Assembly (NCBI GenBank): GCA_032173965.1
Contig: CM063290.1
Coordinates: forward strand, 7,775,501 to 7,839,500
DNA: 64,000 bases
From: Sitta carolinensis
Taxonomy: Eukaryota; Chordata; Aves; Passeriformes; Sittidae
Direction: 5' to 3'
Below are positions 1-13,585 of this stretch, piece by piece. Both the position numbers and the translations under genes were made by a program. The stretch's first letter is position 1. Each line of letters begins with the position of its first letter. The notes under the pieces are model-generated. The model searched no databases and was not told where the DNA came from. It saw only the letters and a program-made list of their open reading frames with translations.

Positions 1-1503
1 TCACCCAGCAGAATACAAATGGCAAATTCCTACTGATTAAGGAAAAAAAAAATCTTCACATTGTAATGAAAGATATATCACATTTCATACAGCTGGTGGG
101 GAAATGGTTAAGACAAGTCAGGAGGGAAAAGGGAAATACTCCAGCTGGATGCAGACAGCAGGTATACAAAGCCTTGTCTCTCAGAAGAGAGGTGCTCTAT
201 TTAGGGGCTACAGATTTATAGCAAGAGCCTGAACAGCAGGGTTCAGTGCAGCTCAAACCAAAGGAACCTACAAAGGTTTATTAAAGGGTGACTCTCAGAT
301 GCACAGAGAGCAGGACTTCTCTATGAAAGATAAAACCAAATGCAGGAGAGGGTGGTAGGAGTAAACCTTTCCACTGACCTTTATGGCTTGACAAGGCTGT
401 AAGGGGCCAGATATTATCCTTTGGACTTTTCCACTGGAGTTTCTAGCTAAATATTGTCTATTCCAACAGATAAATTAGGATAAAACTCAAGATCGTAAAG
501 GAAGAACAGGCAGAAGTTTACTTTGGGGGCTAGAAGCATCAGTGAAAAGCCTACTGTGAGCTAATGTGTCAGCCCTAGTGATGCAATAGAGAAACTCACT
601 GACAAATAGAGCTAAAAACAAAAAGAAAATTTTTTGTGTTTGGTTGTGTTGGTTTTTTTGCAAGGTATTTCTTTTGCAAGCATGGAAATTTGGGGGTACT
701 CCCCATGATAATTAGAACAGCATTTTATATAGCCACTGAAAGGCTCCTCTGTCATATTTTTCTTTTTTTTTTTTCTTTATTGAATTTTTCTCTTTAAGAC
801 TTTAATTCACTCTTCTTCGGTTGCTACAGTTAAGAGAGAAATTCTGTAGATCACATAGAGGTAACACTCCAGCCAACACTGGGTCATTCACACTCACACA
901 AGAATACAAGCTTCCTGCAGATAGCTAGTCCTTTCCTGCTCTTCAGGCCTTTTTACTCAATCTTTTCTCTTTTTTTCCTCCCTTAGTATTTGGGTCTTAT
1001 TCTTTCTTTAGACTTATCCTTCGTGCTGTGCCCATCTCAAATGTACCAATAATTGCTGCTACTTATTTGTGGTTTGATCATTCTGTACATTCCTTGTTGA
1101 AACTATCAGTGAAACAAGACATCTAAAATATGATTCTGTAGAGTTAGAGTAATATTTTGGGTGTCTGAAATCTCTTATAAATTGTTCTGTAGAGAGTCAG
1201 TTTTTTAAAGGAAAAAATGACAGCAACAAGCCAACCCTAATGACATATTTCAGTGTAATGCTGTAATTTTAGCCTCTGCCATGAACTATTGCTGTTGCAC
1301 AGTAAAGTATTTTGCTAGTAAATGGTGAAATTACTTCCAGTAAGGCCCTTTCTCTTTATTCCATCCTTCCATCAGAAAGATTCCCATCTTGCTGATTCCA
1401 ATGTATTAAAAAGAAAATACTCTTCTGAAGCACTTTAGACACCATGTGAGTGCCCTGCAAAAAGTAAAGACGAGCTATTGCAGTTTCACTTGTTTATTTT
1501 CAG
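1..1503. other. Unique AT-rich non-coding sequence
   Basis: No gene or known repeat is recognised here. Low-complexity patches include an A-rich start near 40-52, a G/T-rich patch at about 629-658 and a 12-T run at 763-774. The last 15 or so bases form a good polypyrimidine tract ending in CAG at 1503, which is the reason the next feature is listed. Confidence 0.6.
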
Positions 1504-1584
1504 ATGTTTTTGAAAAGGCAGAAGGCAAAGGTGCTTCTTGCCTTGAAGAGGATGAAGTGTCCCGAGTGCATGATCCGTTTATTG
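1504..1584 (+). other. Weak candidate cryptic exon (or shadow)
   Basis: A pyrimidine-rich tract ending TTTTCAG at 1503 is followed by a frame (first full codon GTT at 1506) that stays open to a stop after 1620. It encodes an acidic, charged peptide of about 26 residues with Glu-Glu-Asp-Glu in its middle. Two donor-like GT sites follow: GTATTG at 1585 and the better GTATGT at 1609. Using the first gives an 81-bp exon with phase-1 borders on both sides. I do not recognise the peptide. Acceptor-like TTTTCAG sequences are common by chance in this window (for example 8776 and 17487), so this may well be nothing. No partner exon was found. It is not proposed as a gene. Confidence 0.18.
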
Positions 1585-1608
1585 GTATTGGTGTTTCCCC
1601 TTGTTCCT

Positions 1609-4600
1609 GTATGTGTGCACAGTAATGTGCCAACATATTTAACAGCCTCTGCACTAAGATGCCTCTCCCTAGGAAGCCAAATACCTTTTTAATAAGGCTT
1701 TTTTCTCTTCCTTTTCCTCTGGTGCCCTGTTTCCTGCTTGCTGGAAGTCTCTTCCTTCAATGCACTTCCAGTTCTCATTGCAATTAATTTTCTAGTGGTT
1801 TTCTTCTGTACTGGTCCGTGCATTTCTTTGGCTTTTCATGGATGATCATCCTCAGGATCTGTTGCCATCAGTCAGCTGCCATCTAAGAACTTGTTAGAGG
1901 ATGACTAAACTGGGAAAAGACTGTCAGTGGCCACACTGATGGTGGGGTCAGTAGGACCTCAAAGTGCTGCACCAGCGCAGGCAGAGGCAGGGAAAGGAGG
2001 ACAAGGATCGACACTTTGATTTCTGTGTTGTGTGGGGCCCTCATTTCCAAACTTGTGAATCAGAACTAAGCTCTGGAGAACAAAGCCACAGAGCCTCCAT
2101 GGCTGGCAAGTGTAGACCCAGAAACTCAGATGAATAGAGCCCTAAATGTTTTTTACTTTGATGCTCATCTGAACAGAAAATGATGAATCCATTAGAAAGT
2201 CCTTCTGCTGCCAAAAGAAACAGACTTGCACTTGCAGATCCCTTTCTTTCTGTGCTATCAAGCCACAGCATGGTCAGGTCCTTCAAAGCTGACAACTCAT
2301 CTATCAATTTAAAATGTCCTTTTTAGAGGAACTGTAGTATTTGCTTTGTTTGTGTATGTGTCTGCTTGAAAATGTCTCATTAGAATATACTGACCTCATC
2401 AAATATCTCAAAAAAATCCAAAGTGGAAAATGTCTTATTTTCTGTTTATTTTGAATTATTTTAAAGATTTTCACTAGTTTCACATGAGAGTGGGGGCATT
2501 TGGAGTGAATTTTTTGGTCTGTGATGATGTGTCGGAAAGATTAAACAGCTCTAACTAGGCACAATGTGAAAAATGTGCCATGGACAGTGGACCTGGGAGG
2601 TTCTGATCTCATAGGGGGCAAGAACAGCTCTGAGAAAACTCCCTGCAGTCCTAAGGATCCTGCTGAAAGCAGTGAGCCTCCTGAATATGTAAAGGATCCA
2701 GGATCAGATGAGTAATGTCTCTAGAAACAAAAAAGTCCTAAACTAAAGAATTTTTTTTCTTCATGAGATACTTTATCCAGTATAGTAAAAACTTGTATAT
2801 TTATAGCTTAGATTACGCTTTGTTTTGTGGGATGAAAAAACACATTTTAAAGTTGGCCCCTTTCCTGAGCAGATGTTACTGGCCTGGGTGAATAACTTAC
2901 TCAAGCATATGATTGAACAGAATTGAAAGAGAATTTTTGCCAAACTCAATTCTGACTAAAACTGAAATCTTTCACCACTTTTCTTCTCTCTGTCATACAG
3001 GCTCTGCTGTTCAGTTCATCCTGATCTCTGTTTTCCAGCTGTGCCTGGTGATGGGTTACATCAAACCCTTTGGTTTCAAACTTGCATTATTCCCATGCAA
3101 GAAAATCTGTGAGCAGTTTTTTTGGAAAAAGTATCATCCTCCCCTGAAAAGAGGGCTGTCAGGGTAACATCGGGGGCTTCAATGTTTGTCTCTCACTGAT
3201 TTCTCACATCAAATGTGTTTATTTTGCTGGTGCAAAGATGTTTATTTCAATTGCCACTGCTTCTAGCTCCAGCTGGCTTCTTTCCCTGTTGCACATTATC
3301 ACCAGAATTTAAGGTTTTACAGGTCAAATTAGACTCACAGTGACATCTGTGCCACCCATTACTTTCAGAGAGACTACCCAGGTGTGGCTGAATGCAGATG
3401 GATAAACCATCCTCTCTGTGCAAGAGGGGACAGGCTGGATCTCCTTTTCTCTTGGTCTTCATGGTCTAACTAATCTCAAAAGAAAAGAAACTAATTATTT
3501 GTCCAAGCCAATGCTGAACTGGGAGCAAGAGACCAATCTTTTAACTGCAAATTAGTTAGAGTTTTTATGAAAGTATCACTGAGTCTGAGAAATAGAAATG
3601 AAGGAGTTTCATGATGATTGTGACTGTGAGTGTGATACTTCTTCACTCACCTGAGGTGTTACAACTACCTCCCTAAATGCCTAAATGCACTGAGCACTGC
3701 CTCACTGCTGTGTGAGGACATAGCAAAGGCAGTGTCTGCGATGCCTTTACAACAACTGAGATAGTTCTCCTGACATATCAAAGCCCTCCATGAAACTGGT
3801 GAGGGGGTGTGACATCCTTGGCAAAGCTTGATTAGGTAGGATGCACATTTGCACTTCTGGCAGATTGTGAGGCATCCTCTTATGCATCTGGTTTCCCATG
3901 AAGACAAAAAGATAAAGAGCAGGTTAGTGGGTATTTACACAGTTCCACACTAAGCCCTGGAGCTCACAGGTGCAGGTCAGAGGATATTGTGATGCAGTCA
4001 TTGAGATGCAGTTAGTAGTTGGCATCTTAAAAAAAGTAACATTGGAATACAAATAAGAAACTAGATTACCTATATAAGGTAAAATATGTAAGAAAGCATA
4101 ATTATCTACATAACTCAAATTATGAATGCAGCTGGCTTTATAAATGGTTTAGCACATGCTTCTTGACAAACTCTATAAATAAAGTTTTGAGTATTGCTAA
4201 CTCACTACCCAGTGTTTATACCTGCCTTTATACCTGGTACAAGTTTCACTGAATATTTTCCATGGTGGAGTCTCTGTTGACGAACTTCTCTGTTTGCATG
4301 CAATGCAATTGCACCTCCTTCTTGGGGATAGTGAGGCAGCAAGTGTGGCTGCTCTGTTCAGAAAAATACACTAGTAGAAGTACTTGAAAATACTGACTTT
4401 TTTTTCATATTGCTCCACTGACACATTAGGAAACAAGCTCTGTAAATCTCTTGGTTTAATTCCTCTTTGGAGAACAATTTAATGCTTAAAGAAACATTTA
4501 CCTTCCTACATTGTTATTAATGCATCACATTCTTGAAAGTAAAACCTTCTTGAATTTAAGGAATTTGAAAAAGTTATACTCTTAACATATTAAGTCCCTG

Positions 4601-7600
4601 AATTAAAGGTATGCAAGCAGATTCTCAGACACATTCACACACTCAGTTTTCAAAAAGGATCATCTGTATAAGTAATTCTTTATTTTCCTTTCTGTGATTT
4701 GTACAGGTTTTTAGAACACTCAGACTCATAATGGCAATAATCAAAAATTCTTCACAAATGCTTTAAATCTCAGGGGCTGGATTCTTCTTTACTGACTCCA
4801 GTCTTACACCATAATAGCTTCATTTGTTTCAGTTCAGGACAGGTTTAAACTGGAGAGTACAGGGGAGCAGGGGAATGGGAATATTTCCATGTGTTCTGTT
4901 CTGATATTTAAAAAAAATTTACATCAGCTGTCAGATTTTAAAAGTCTTGTCTGCTTTGACCACCTGTGGCACTGATGAGAATACATATCATGCAGGTCCC
5001 CACTGCCTGGTACATTATCTTTCAGGCTGTCATCAAATGTCCCTGTGTGCTGCCATTTATACTGTGGGCATCACACGTATGTACAGAGAGGTGCAAGTTT
5101 GCAGGGACTCATTTGTAAGCATGTCCTGGAGGAAACAACATGGATTAAGCAGTCCACTCTCTCCAGCTCCACTTAGTTAACTACCTATTGACATATTATT
5201 TTCCTTGGGGGAGGAACACTGATTTACCCTTTGGAAAAGTGCTGTACAAAGCAGTGTAGTTCTCCACCAAGAGAGGTCATGCATTTGCTTGTTTCTTGCC
5301 ATGTTCTGGGTGCTCTTCTGGGAACTGGGGTCTGCTCCCCTTGACCCTGCAGGGCCTTCACTCCTTTTCCATCAGGTTTTGAGTGGGATTCTTCCCAAGG
5401 ACCCCCATCATTAGAAAGCTGTCTGTGGAGTCTGAACTGGGCAATGAGATTGTTCTTTACTGATAAAGAAAAACAGAAAACCTCTCCAGGGAACTGCATC
5501 CCATCGTAAGATACATGTCTAAATAGCTGTGGTGAGCTGCCCTTTCTGAGGTTTTCTCTGTACAGCCACAGATTTTAAGGGGAGCAGAGTAACTTAGACC
5601 AAAGGGCAGATAAGAGGAAAGATGACTCCATGCACAGGCAGTCGCAGTGGCAGTAAAAAGCCTCTGGCTCAGGATGGCAGAATGTTATACCCATAGTAAA
5701 CAGCTTTCAGTTGCTATGTAGGCAATGACAAAACTCTGGCAGTCTTTGATGGAAGCTGCTATAGGTCCTGGGAATTGTTACACCTGATGGGGAGATGAGA
5801 GATGAAAGAAAAAGAATTTGTCCACATTTTAAATAATCTGTAATTCAGTAGATTGTCAGGAAACCTCTATTTCCCTTCTGAGTAACTGGATTGTGAAGCA
5901 GATCTGATGGTAATGCACTTTTAAGTGAATATGAAATATGCAAAAATGGAGTTTAAATACATTGCAAGAGTTCTGACCCTTAAAATATGGAGCTCTCTGT
6001 ACAATAAAAGGATTTTGGTAGAAGTCAGTGCATAACAGCACATAAAATCAGGCAAAAGATTATGAAAATTCTGCTTCCTATGTTATTAAAGTCTTTATCC
6101 CAATGTACTGTGGAGCAAATCCAATGGGATGCAATTACTGTAGTGTGCTCCATCACAGTGCTGAGAGAGAAGCTCTTTGGTGGAGGCTGTCTTAGCACAA
6201 TGGCCCTACTCTGATGGCTTTGCATTTCCACTACAGTGGCTCCACATTTCCAACTGAAACTTCCAAGTCTTTTATGAGGTCAGAGCATTTACATCCTGAT
6301 ATGGCAGTCAAGGAACAGAAAGTCCAAGCAGAAGTCACAAAACAGCAAAGCCACAGTTCTGTCCAACCTCAGCTCATTCCGTATCTGTGTTCACTTTGTT
6401 AGGATCCACTGGGAGATTGAGGGCAAAGCATTTTGTTTTCCCCCTGGGACAGTAAAGAAGTGCTTTTCCAGTAGCAAAACTTCTCAAAGGAAATGTTGGG
6501 CACAAAGTCTCCAGTCATCCAGGAAAGAGTAACTCAGGTGAGTGTCTTGAGGCAGGCTGGCCTTAACTTGTCCTGGTATTTGTAATACTGAGAAGGCAGA
6601 AATCTTACTCATCTCACTCATTCTGTTCTGATTTTTTCTATATTACGTACTCACTTGAATGATGAAACCAAGTTATTTTGTTGTTCTTAATTTTTCTCTG
6701 TCACACAGAGCAACATTTAAGCATTAGGAATCACTTCTCTTTTTTGGACAATGGAGTAGCTGAGAGAATTATTTCCTAGACCTTTGCACTTGAGCAAGTG
6801 GCCAGATTTTTGGTCAAAATAAAGCTAAATATTTCTTATTAGCATGTTAGCTCAATAATAACAGATCTGGGCTATCTTTAGGAAATTGTTTTCTTGGAAG
6901 TGCCACTCCTTGAACAAAACAAGTTTGCTTTCATAGAACATTTTAGAAGGTATTTCTTCACACTCTGTGGTAAAGTATCAACTTCTGCTGTCTGTTGATT
7001 CAAAAATTAGAGGTGTGCAGTAGTTGCTCTGGCAACAGAGTCTCATTTTACCCCTCTGTTCATTTCCAACCTGTTACTAAATTACTAAGCACGGGAGGGA
7101 TGCATCAAAGAGCACCTAGAGACACTGCTAATGTAATGAAACCGAGCCTTCATCTACTTAAAACATGTTGTGTCAGCTTGGAAATAAGACAGGTGATTTC
7201 TTTACCCCAAAAAGTTGGCACTATGTCAGCTACTTTAAGTTTTAAACTTGTAAAAAACAAGGTCTTCAGACTGAAAAAATTCCTTCTATGGAATTTTCTG
7301 ATATGTTGTACCTGGAAATATTAAATTTGTTTGTTAGCACATTATAAGGTATCCTTATCTCTTTACTGGTTCCAGCAGCTGTCAGGTGTTTTTGCAATTT
7401 TTAAGTACTTCAGTCAGTATTTTCTGTGTGTATGTCATATAATGGATGTGTAGATTTACAGGTACTATTGCAAACATTTAGCAGTAAGATCAGTCCTTCA
7501 GATGGGAAGAAACTGCGGAAGGGAATCTGCATTATGGAAGACAATATTGCACAATTTTAAAATTTTCTCACATCATTTTTTCCGGGGTCAAATTCTCTTT

Positions 7601-10089
7601 ATAGAGTTTGGTTTTAGCAAGAAATTCAGTCTCAAGAGCTTTCACTCTGCTTTGCAGATAGGGTCAAATTAGGAAGAAATGTATAATGTATTCTTCTGTA
7701 AAAGTGTGCTGTTTCCAGCATTATACCACGACATCAGTTTGGTTCCTTGTTTTTCAAGCAAGGCTTTCAAAGCTGAGCCCTTGTGCCCTCATCTCCTGGG
7801 ATAAAATGGGCAAGGATAACAATCACAAGATTCAGGGCTACTGCTGGCCCACCCTGAGCACAGAGCCTCATCTCTGGTGTGGCACCTACACCAGGCACTG
7901 TGGGCATCCACAAGGCATCAATGGTGGCCTTGCCAGCACTGCAAGATGCAAACTCCTTTTACTTGGTGCAAACCAAGAGGTGACAGCAGAGTCTCATCTG
8001 GACACCTCTCTGTATTCTAATCCTGGTTTATAAATACTTTTGCCATATGTAACATAAGTTCCTGAATTACTTGTGTGAAGTTGTGTTTGGCAGTGATTTG
8101 AGAGGTTCTATATATAAGAATTGCCTTTTGATAGTGTTTTTCCACAGCATCTGTAGACTATTATCAAGTGGTAGGAGACCTAGTAAGAGCTTCCATAATG
8201 TCAGCAAAATTTCAGCTCCTTAATACAGTGGCCTTATGCTATTTTCCAGGTTGAAAACCCAGTACAGAGCCTTTAAAATGAAACTGTAAGATACCTTTGT
8301 CTAAAAGTAGGGTGCCAGATAGTGCCTATAAATGTAGATATTTGGATTTAGCCTTACATTGCAACCTTTTCCTATGTAATTCTGGTATATTTGCACCAGC
8401 TTCTTTTGACTGTCATTTTGAATGTGTAATGTGTTTACCAGGTGGGCTATAGTGCTGTGTTATCACTACAGTGAAAAAGTCCACATGGACCATGTTACAA
8501 AGTGCAGAACATACCAGATATAATTTCCATACTGGTTTTGGAGATCAGACTTAAGCATAACTTTGCTCCAGATGCAAGATGTGGACAACAGAGACATGTT
8601 TTGTTATAGGTTTTACTAATGCAGGTTTAAAATAACATGACTGAAGTTCTAAATTGATATGACAGTTGCACCGTTTCTGGATAAAAGGGCCGGCTGCAAT
8701 GTTATGCCTGGTTTTAAAACCAATACTCATGATCTGAAACAGATTTTTTCATCATGGTTTTGAAATTTTCTTTTCAGACAGAGGGCGTGTTTAGGAACAT
8801 TTCAAAGAAATGTAAACATGCACTTAGACCAAATAACATGAGGCCAGACCAAATTTCAGTTGGAGTGTTTATTATTTTCTGCCTCCTTCCAAAATTTCAG
8901 TGGCACTTTGCTTGTATTCTCTTTAACTTTCCACACTGGTGCAGTGTAGCTGCATGTAGTTACACTGGTGAAGTGCCTCAGCCCAGGGCCAGCCAAGGCT
9001 GGTGAGAGGCTTTCCCAGTACTTAGAGGCCTGCTTTCCCATCTGGGAACAATGCTGACAATGGGCTAATGTTGCAGGAGCCAGCATGACTTCTGCCTCTG
9101 CTTTTGAGACTTTTGGAAAACTAGCACCGAGGAACTGAATGAGAGAGTAGGGGCAATACCTGGTTTTACTGGAAGGACCTATTTATTCTTTCTGGTACCT
9201 GAAGATGTTTCTTCTGAACATAGCACTAAAAAAGAAATACAAACTGAGATTCCCTTGGCTATTATTGCAGTCCATGTGTTAGAAAAAGCTCCAAGATCAA
9301 AATCTACCAGAGAGGCACCATTGCTGCTGAAGGAAAGCTCTTAGTTGTTAAATGGCTTTAAATATCACATACTGTGGGTTGCTCTGTAGTTTGTATGCCG
9401 CACTATGTAAACTCTCCTGAATGCTTTTTGGCAGAATTTTGCTCCCGTGCAAACATTTTACAAACTGTGTCATGAAACAGCTTGTTTTGCCTACAGCATC
9501 AAAGTCTTGGTGTCTCACAGCTTCCAGTGACTCATGCCTTTCTCTGCAGCTTGGTTGCCTCCCGGAAGACAGAATAGCTGGTTAATAAGTTTGCTGAGTG
9601 TATTGATGTTCTTTTGGTTGAAAGGATCATATTAGCAAACAGTAAGATGAGAAGCTATGGATATGGATAAAAAGACTACATTAGGATAATACTAATTGTG
9701 TTTAAATAGAGAAGATCAACTGAGTAAAGATAAAGGAAAAAAAAAAACAGTGACAAATTTTGTTGCCTTGCCCTTAGTTTAACTCTTCTTGTAAAAACAA
9801 TCTTTGCAAGAGAAGAGAGAGCAAATGAATCCAGTATTGTTTTGATTGCTTTTAGACTGGCATTGATATGCTGTGATCTTTTTCTTCCCACATAACATTA
9901 GAGGTAGAAGTCAACAATCTACCTTTTTTTAATTGAAGGACCATCAGCTTAATTTGGGAACAGAATTTTCCAATAAAAACTTATCCTGGAGTCCATAAAA
10001 ACAAATAAGAATTATACAGATAACCTCTGCAGTCCAGGAACATTTTATCAAAACCTAAATTGTTTTAGGAATGGTGTCACAGAATGTAT
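1609..10089. other. Unique AT-rich non-coding sequence
   Basis: About 8.5 kb without a recognised gene or clear repeat. Open frames on both strands are all below about 115 codons and their translations show no domain or compositional bias I recognise. Two acceptor-like sites flank a short open frame near 3000 and 3038, but the encoded residues suggest no family. A weak MIR-like resemblance near 3480-3560 was not strong enough to list. Confidence 0.6.
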
Positions 10090-10255
10090 CCAGAAGATGT
10101 ATTATATATTATATAATGTTGATATCAATATATGCCATATAATACTGTATGTGATATCTGATATAATAATAGAACAATGTATGTAATAATATAATTAACT
10201 ATAATAATTATATGCTGATATTTATACATTCATTTAATATATATAAATACAAGGA
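10090..10255. repeat. AT-only low-complexity patch
   Basis: About 165 bp made almost entirely of A and T, with overlapping TATATA, ATTATA and ATAATA words and no regular period. It resembles a decayed (TA)n/(ATA)n microsatellite. Confidence 0.75.
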
Positions 10256-11194
10256 ACAAGAAGGGAAAACATGCAGTTTTAAGGAAAGTTCAATTTGTTC
10301 TCTTCTTCAGCACTGTGTAGGTTCTATTTTTATAATTACTAGATCTTAGAGTATTGCTGAGCTTTTCTCTGAGAATGGGTCTCTTGACACATTCAATAAG
10401 TTCAATTGCTCAAATGAAGGAAAGCAAAGAAGTAACACGGTGACCTTGACTCAAGCAAAAATCTCAATGTTTTTCAATCTCAGCAGAAGTTGGATCCTCC
10501 TCATTAGATGTAACTTTTGTTATGTATTCTTGGTGTGAGCCCAACTCTTTATTGAATTATGTACAACAAAATACTAAACCAGTGTAATGGGAATCCTGTG
10601 ACAACAGCAGTTCTCAATCATCTTCAGTGAAACAACTTTACAAAACTAAACCATGAACCCCAAATCTGAGTGCAGACCTCCCTGTGTGTGTAATAAAATC
10701 TCATTTTAAGCCTAATTCAAATTTAAACAAAATCTACTTTATTCCTCCTGTCTTCAGTAGAATCCTTTGCTGATTCCCCCTTCATCTCCAACGGAGGATG
10801 AATCAAGCCACCCTCACCTGCAGGCACCCAGCAACCCCACCCTGTGACATCAGTGGCCCTGCAGCAAGAGAAGGGACTGAGATCCAAGGATTTGAAATAA
10901 TGTGATTTGTGGCTTTCTTGTTCTTCCTCTTCTACTAATGACAATACAGAGAAATGTCTATTCTTAGTAAATGAAAAGCAAACACTAACATGTCAATTAG
11001 ATGTTCCTGTAAAGTGTCCAGAGAATGTTACAATATTGCATGGTTCAAGAGAACTTAAACTTGTCCAGTGCCACATATGAAGAGGTCAGCACTGGAGTTC
11101 TTTTTTTAAAAAATTTTCTACATATGAATCACAGACAAAAAATAAGCTTTAACATTTGTGTTACTATTTTAATCTTCACCACTATTTATGAGAG
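10256..11194. other. Unique non-coding sequence
   Basis: No gene, RNA or repeat recognised. The open frame on the minus strand at 10723-10944 shows no recognisable protein similarity. Confidence 0.55.
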
Positions 11195-11310
11195 ATCTCA
11201 AAATACTTATAATCCTCAGAAAATATTCCAGTTTGTTCCAGTACTATGACCCACTCATGTTACAAATGAGGCACAAAGATGGCACAGCTGAAATTTTCCA
11301 AAGTGACTGC
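11195..11310 (-). repeat. Ancient MIR-like SINE remnant
   Basis: The order of words matches the reverse complement of the MIR core and 3' part: AATCCTCA, then CTATGACCCA, then TTACAAATGAGGCAC, then a GTGACT word. Divergence is high and the ends are uncertain. MIR-family SINEs predate birds and mammals, so a faint copy is plausible in a bird. Chance resemblance is not excluded by reading alone. Confidence 0.42.
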
Positions 11311-13494
11311 TGGCTGGGGCAGAGAAAGGGCACATCCCTCTCTGTGCATCTAGCCTGAGTGATGGAGGGCTCCTTTATCAGACATGCACTCACGTACCAG
11401 TGAGAGGTACGAATGTTCTGCATCTCTCAAAAACAAACACACTAGTCAGATAGCTCAGGTTCTGTACAGAAAGTAAGCAAAACCTGCAGAAAAGTGAAAT
11501 TCTGAGTGTACTGAAGGACAACTGATGTGATAAAGACAGGGGGATAGATTTGTTTTCCACACTTTGTATTTCACCAACAGATGAGTGCCCAGTTAGTTAA
11601 TCAGGCTGCTGGAGCAATTCTGTGCAACCTCTTCCCCTGAAAAAACTTTGGCAAAGTCAGCCTCATATATATGCTGTGCTCTCTGCCTCTGACTCACTCA
11701 GGAACATTCTTCAAAAGGCATTTTTGTGTCTTTATAATTGAATTGATTCTTAAGTTGTGCCACGGGTGTACACCTTATCAAAGAAGACCTGGCACTCCAT
11801 TTGTACATAATGCCCTCTCGGAGGAGGTTTAACATGCAATGTTTGTTGTTTCTAGCAGGTCTCTCTGCAGAGAGAGAGGTTGCTACTCAGGGAGGCACTT
11901 TCCTCCTTGGAAACAAGAAAAGAAATCGCCAGGAAGGAGGGGGAAATGCATCTGGGTAACAGGAGGGGATCTTGTCAATCTTCAAGCCACTAGAAAATGA
12001 TCATGAAAATCTTTTGTTGGAGAAGCCTATAATGGTACTATTGCTTGTCTATTGTGGCCACTAACAGCAAATAGCCTGCGAGGGCAGGGGAGATGTAGGA
12101 TTAGACAAATTGTGAAGAGGGGCTCTGGATGCTTGAAAAGTACATTCCTGCCCATCAAGGTCAGAGGGGTCAAAATAGTGTCATCATTAATCCTCAATGG
12201 AAGTATACCTATAAACAAATTGACCTTTAAAAATATCTGTGGTATATATGGAATAATGCTAATGATGAACTATTGGATTTCTTCTGCAAGTGGAAACAGA
12301 AGAGCAATTGTAACCAAAACAGAAATGCAAAATGTAAGAAACAAATTGAGCTGGAGACCATGGTGTACAGTACTTTTTCTACTGCTAGAAACTGCATTTC
12401 GCATGGAAAAACAAATTTAGAAAGCTTATATAGTATCATAATTTTTGATGCATTTTAAGAATAAGTCCAATTGTTAAATACTTTTCAGAGGATTTATCTC
12501 TATCCACATGTATATTGCTGGGGATACCATTAGGCTGAAGCTGTATGCATCCATTGCAGGATGGCAAAAAGGGTGGATGGGATCTTTCCTACTGGAGGAG
12601 GCCCTGAGTACCAGCTTTCCCTTTCTAGCTTAACAATTTCACTTGTCCTACTCAACTGTGCCTTTGAGCCAGGGTCCTGGCACAATCTATCTTCTGTCTT
12701 CAGTGCTTGGTGGGACAATTGCTTAAGTAACTTAATCAGAGTTTGCTTGTTAATAAGGAAATTTCTCTTTCATAATACACTTGAAGTGCATGAGAAGAGC
12801 TTCAAGTAGACAATGATAGACATGGATGTTACACTGAATGGCAGCTGCTAAATATATGTGTGCTGATAAATGTCTGTGAAGCAACTTCATATGGCAAGAC
12901 AAGTTAAACGTTTATTTCAAGCTTTAATTAAAAGTTACCTCACTAAAATTTTCCAAAGCATCAAAGTTGCCAACTATTTTGAATTATTCTCCTTCTGCAT
13001 GCAGTCAGGGGCCTGTTTTCTCTGCCATCTTGAAGAATGCATGTTATTAGTTCTCAAACTCATGGTTCATAGCAAATGACCACAAATGAGAAAGCTGCCC
13101 TTACGGTAGCTCTCTACTCTGCAAAGTAATATTATTTCCAAACACATGAATAAAAGCACATTAACAGCAGGAGTCAACAGAGGAAGTTTTATGATTTTTA
13201 TTTTTAAAGAAATACTTTCAAAGTGCCCCTGATACTTTTTTAGAATCTTTTTCAACTGTATTTTTCTTGAACAATACTTACATCATCTTGATCTTTGTGG
13301 TCAAATCATTCTCTCAGTTGCATGCTGTGCAGCTCTGAAAATTTGGAACGAATTTAGAAGTTTGAAGGACTAACTTTAACTGCCAAGCTTAAACATAGAT
13401 TCAGGCATTCCCTGGGTCCTCCAAAGCTCTTTTTGTAGGTTTCTGTAAATTTTTGAAGATACGTTATGGTCTCTACAAAAATGGGGGTATATTA
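11311..13494. other. Unique AT-rich non-coding sequence
   Basis: No gene or repeat recognised. Overlapping short open frames on both strands at 12.0-12.5 kb arise in AT-rich sequence and suggest no known protein. Confidence 0.55.
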
Positions 13495-13585
13495 GTTTGG
13501 GAAAGTCACTAAAAGTCCTGTGGCCCTGCTGTAAAATGGAGACAGTGACACCTCTTTTGCTCTTCCTGTGTGCTTAAAGTGAAAA
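13495..13585 (+). repeat. Ancient MIR-like SINE remnant
   Basis: Words follow the sense order of the MIR 3' half: GGGAAAGTCACT, then CTGTAAAATGGAGACAGTGA, then a CACCTC word. The CTGTAAAATGG piece is the most diagnostic. The flanks are too diverged to set borders. Confidence 0.48.

Noticed and set aside
2913..3167. Hydrophobic short frame following acceptor-like sites near 3000
   Set aside because: Pyrimidine-rich DNA gives Phe/Leu/Ser-rich translations by itself; no family recognised and no matching donor.
3470..3570. Possible MIR-like remnant
   Set aside because: Only one or two short words agree; below what can be supported by eye.
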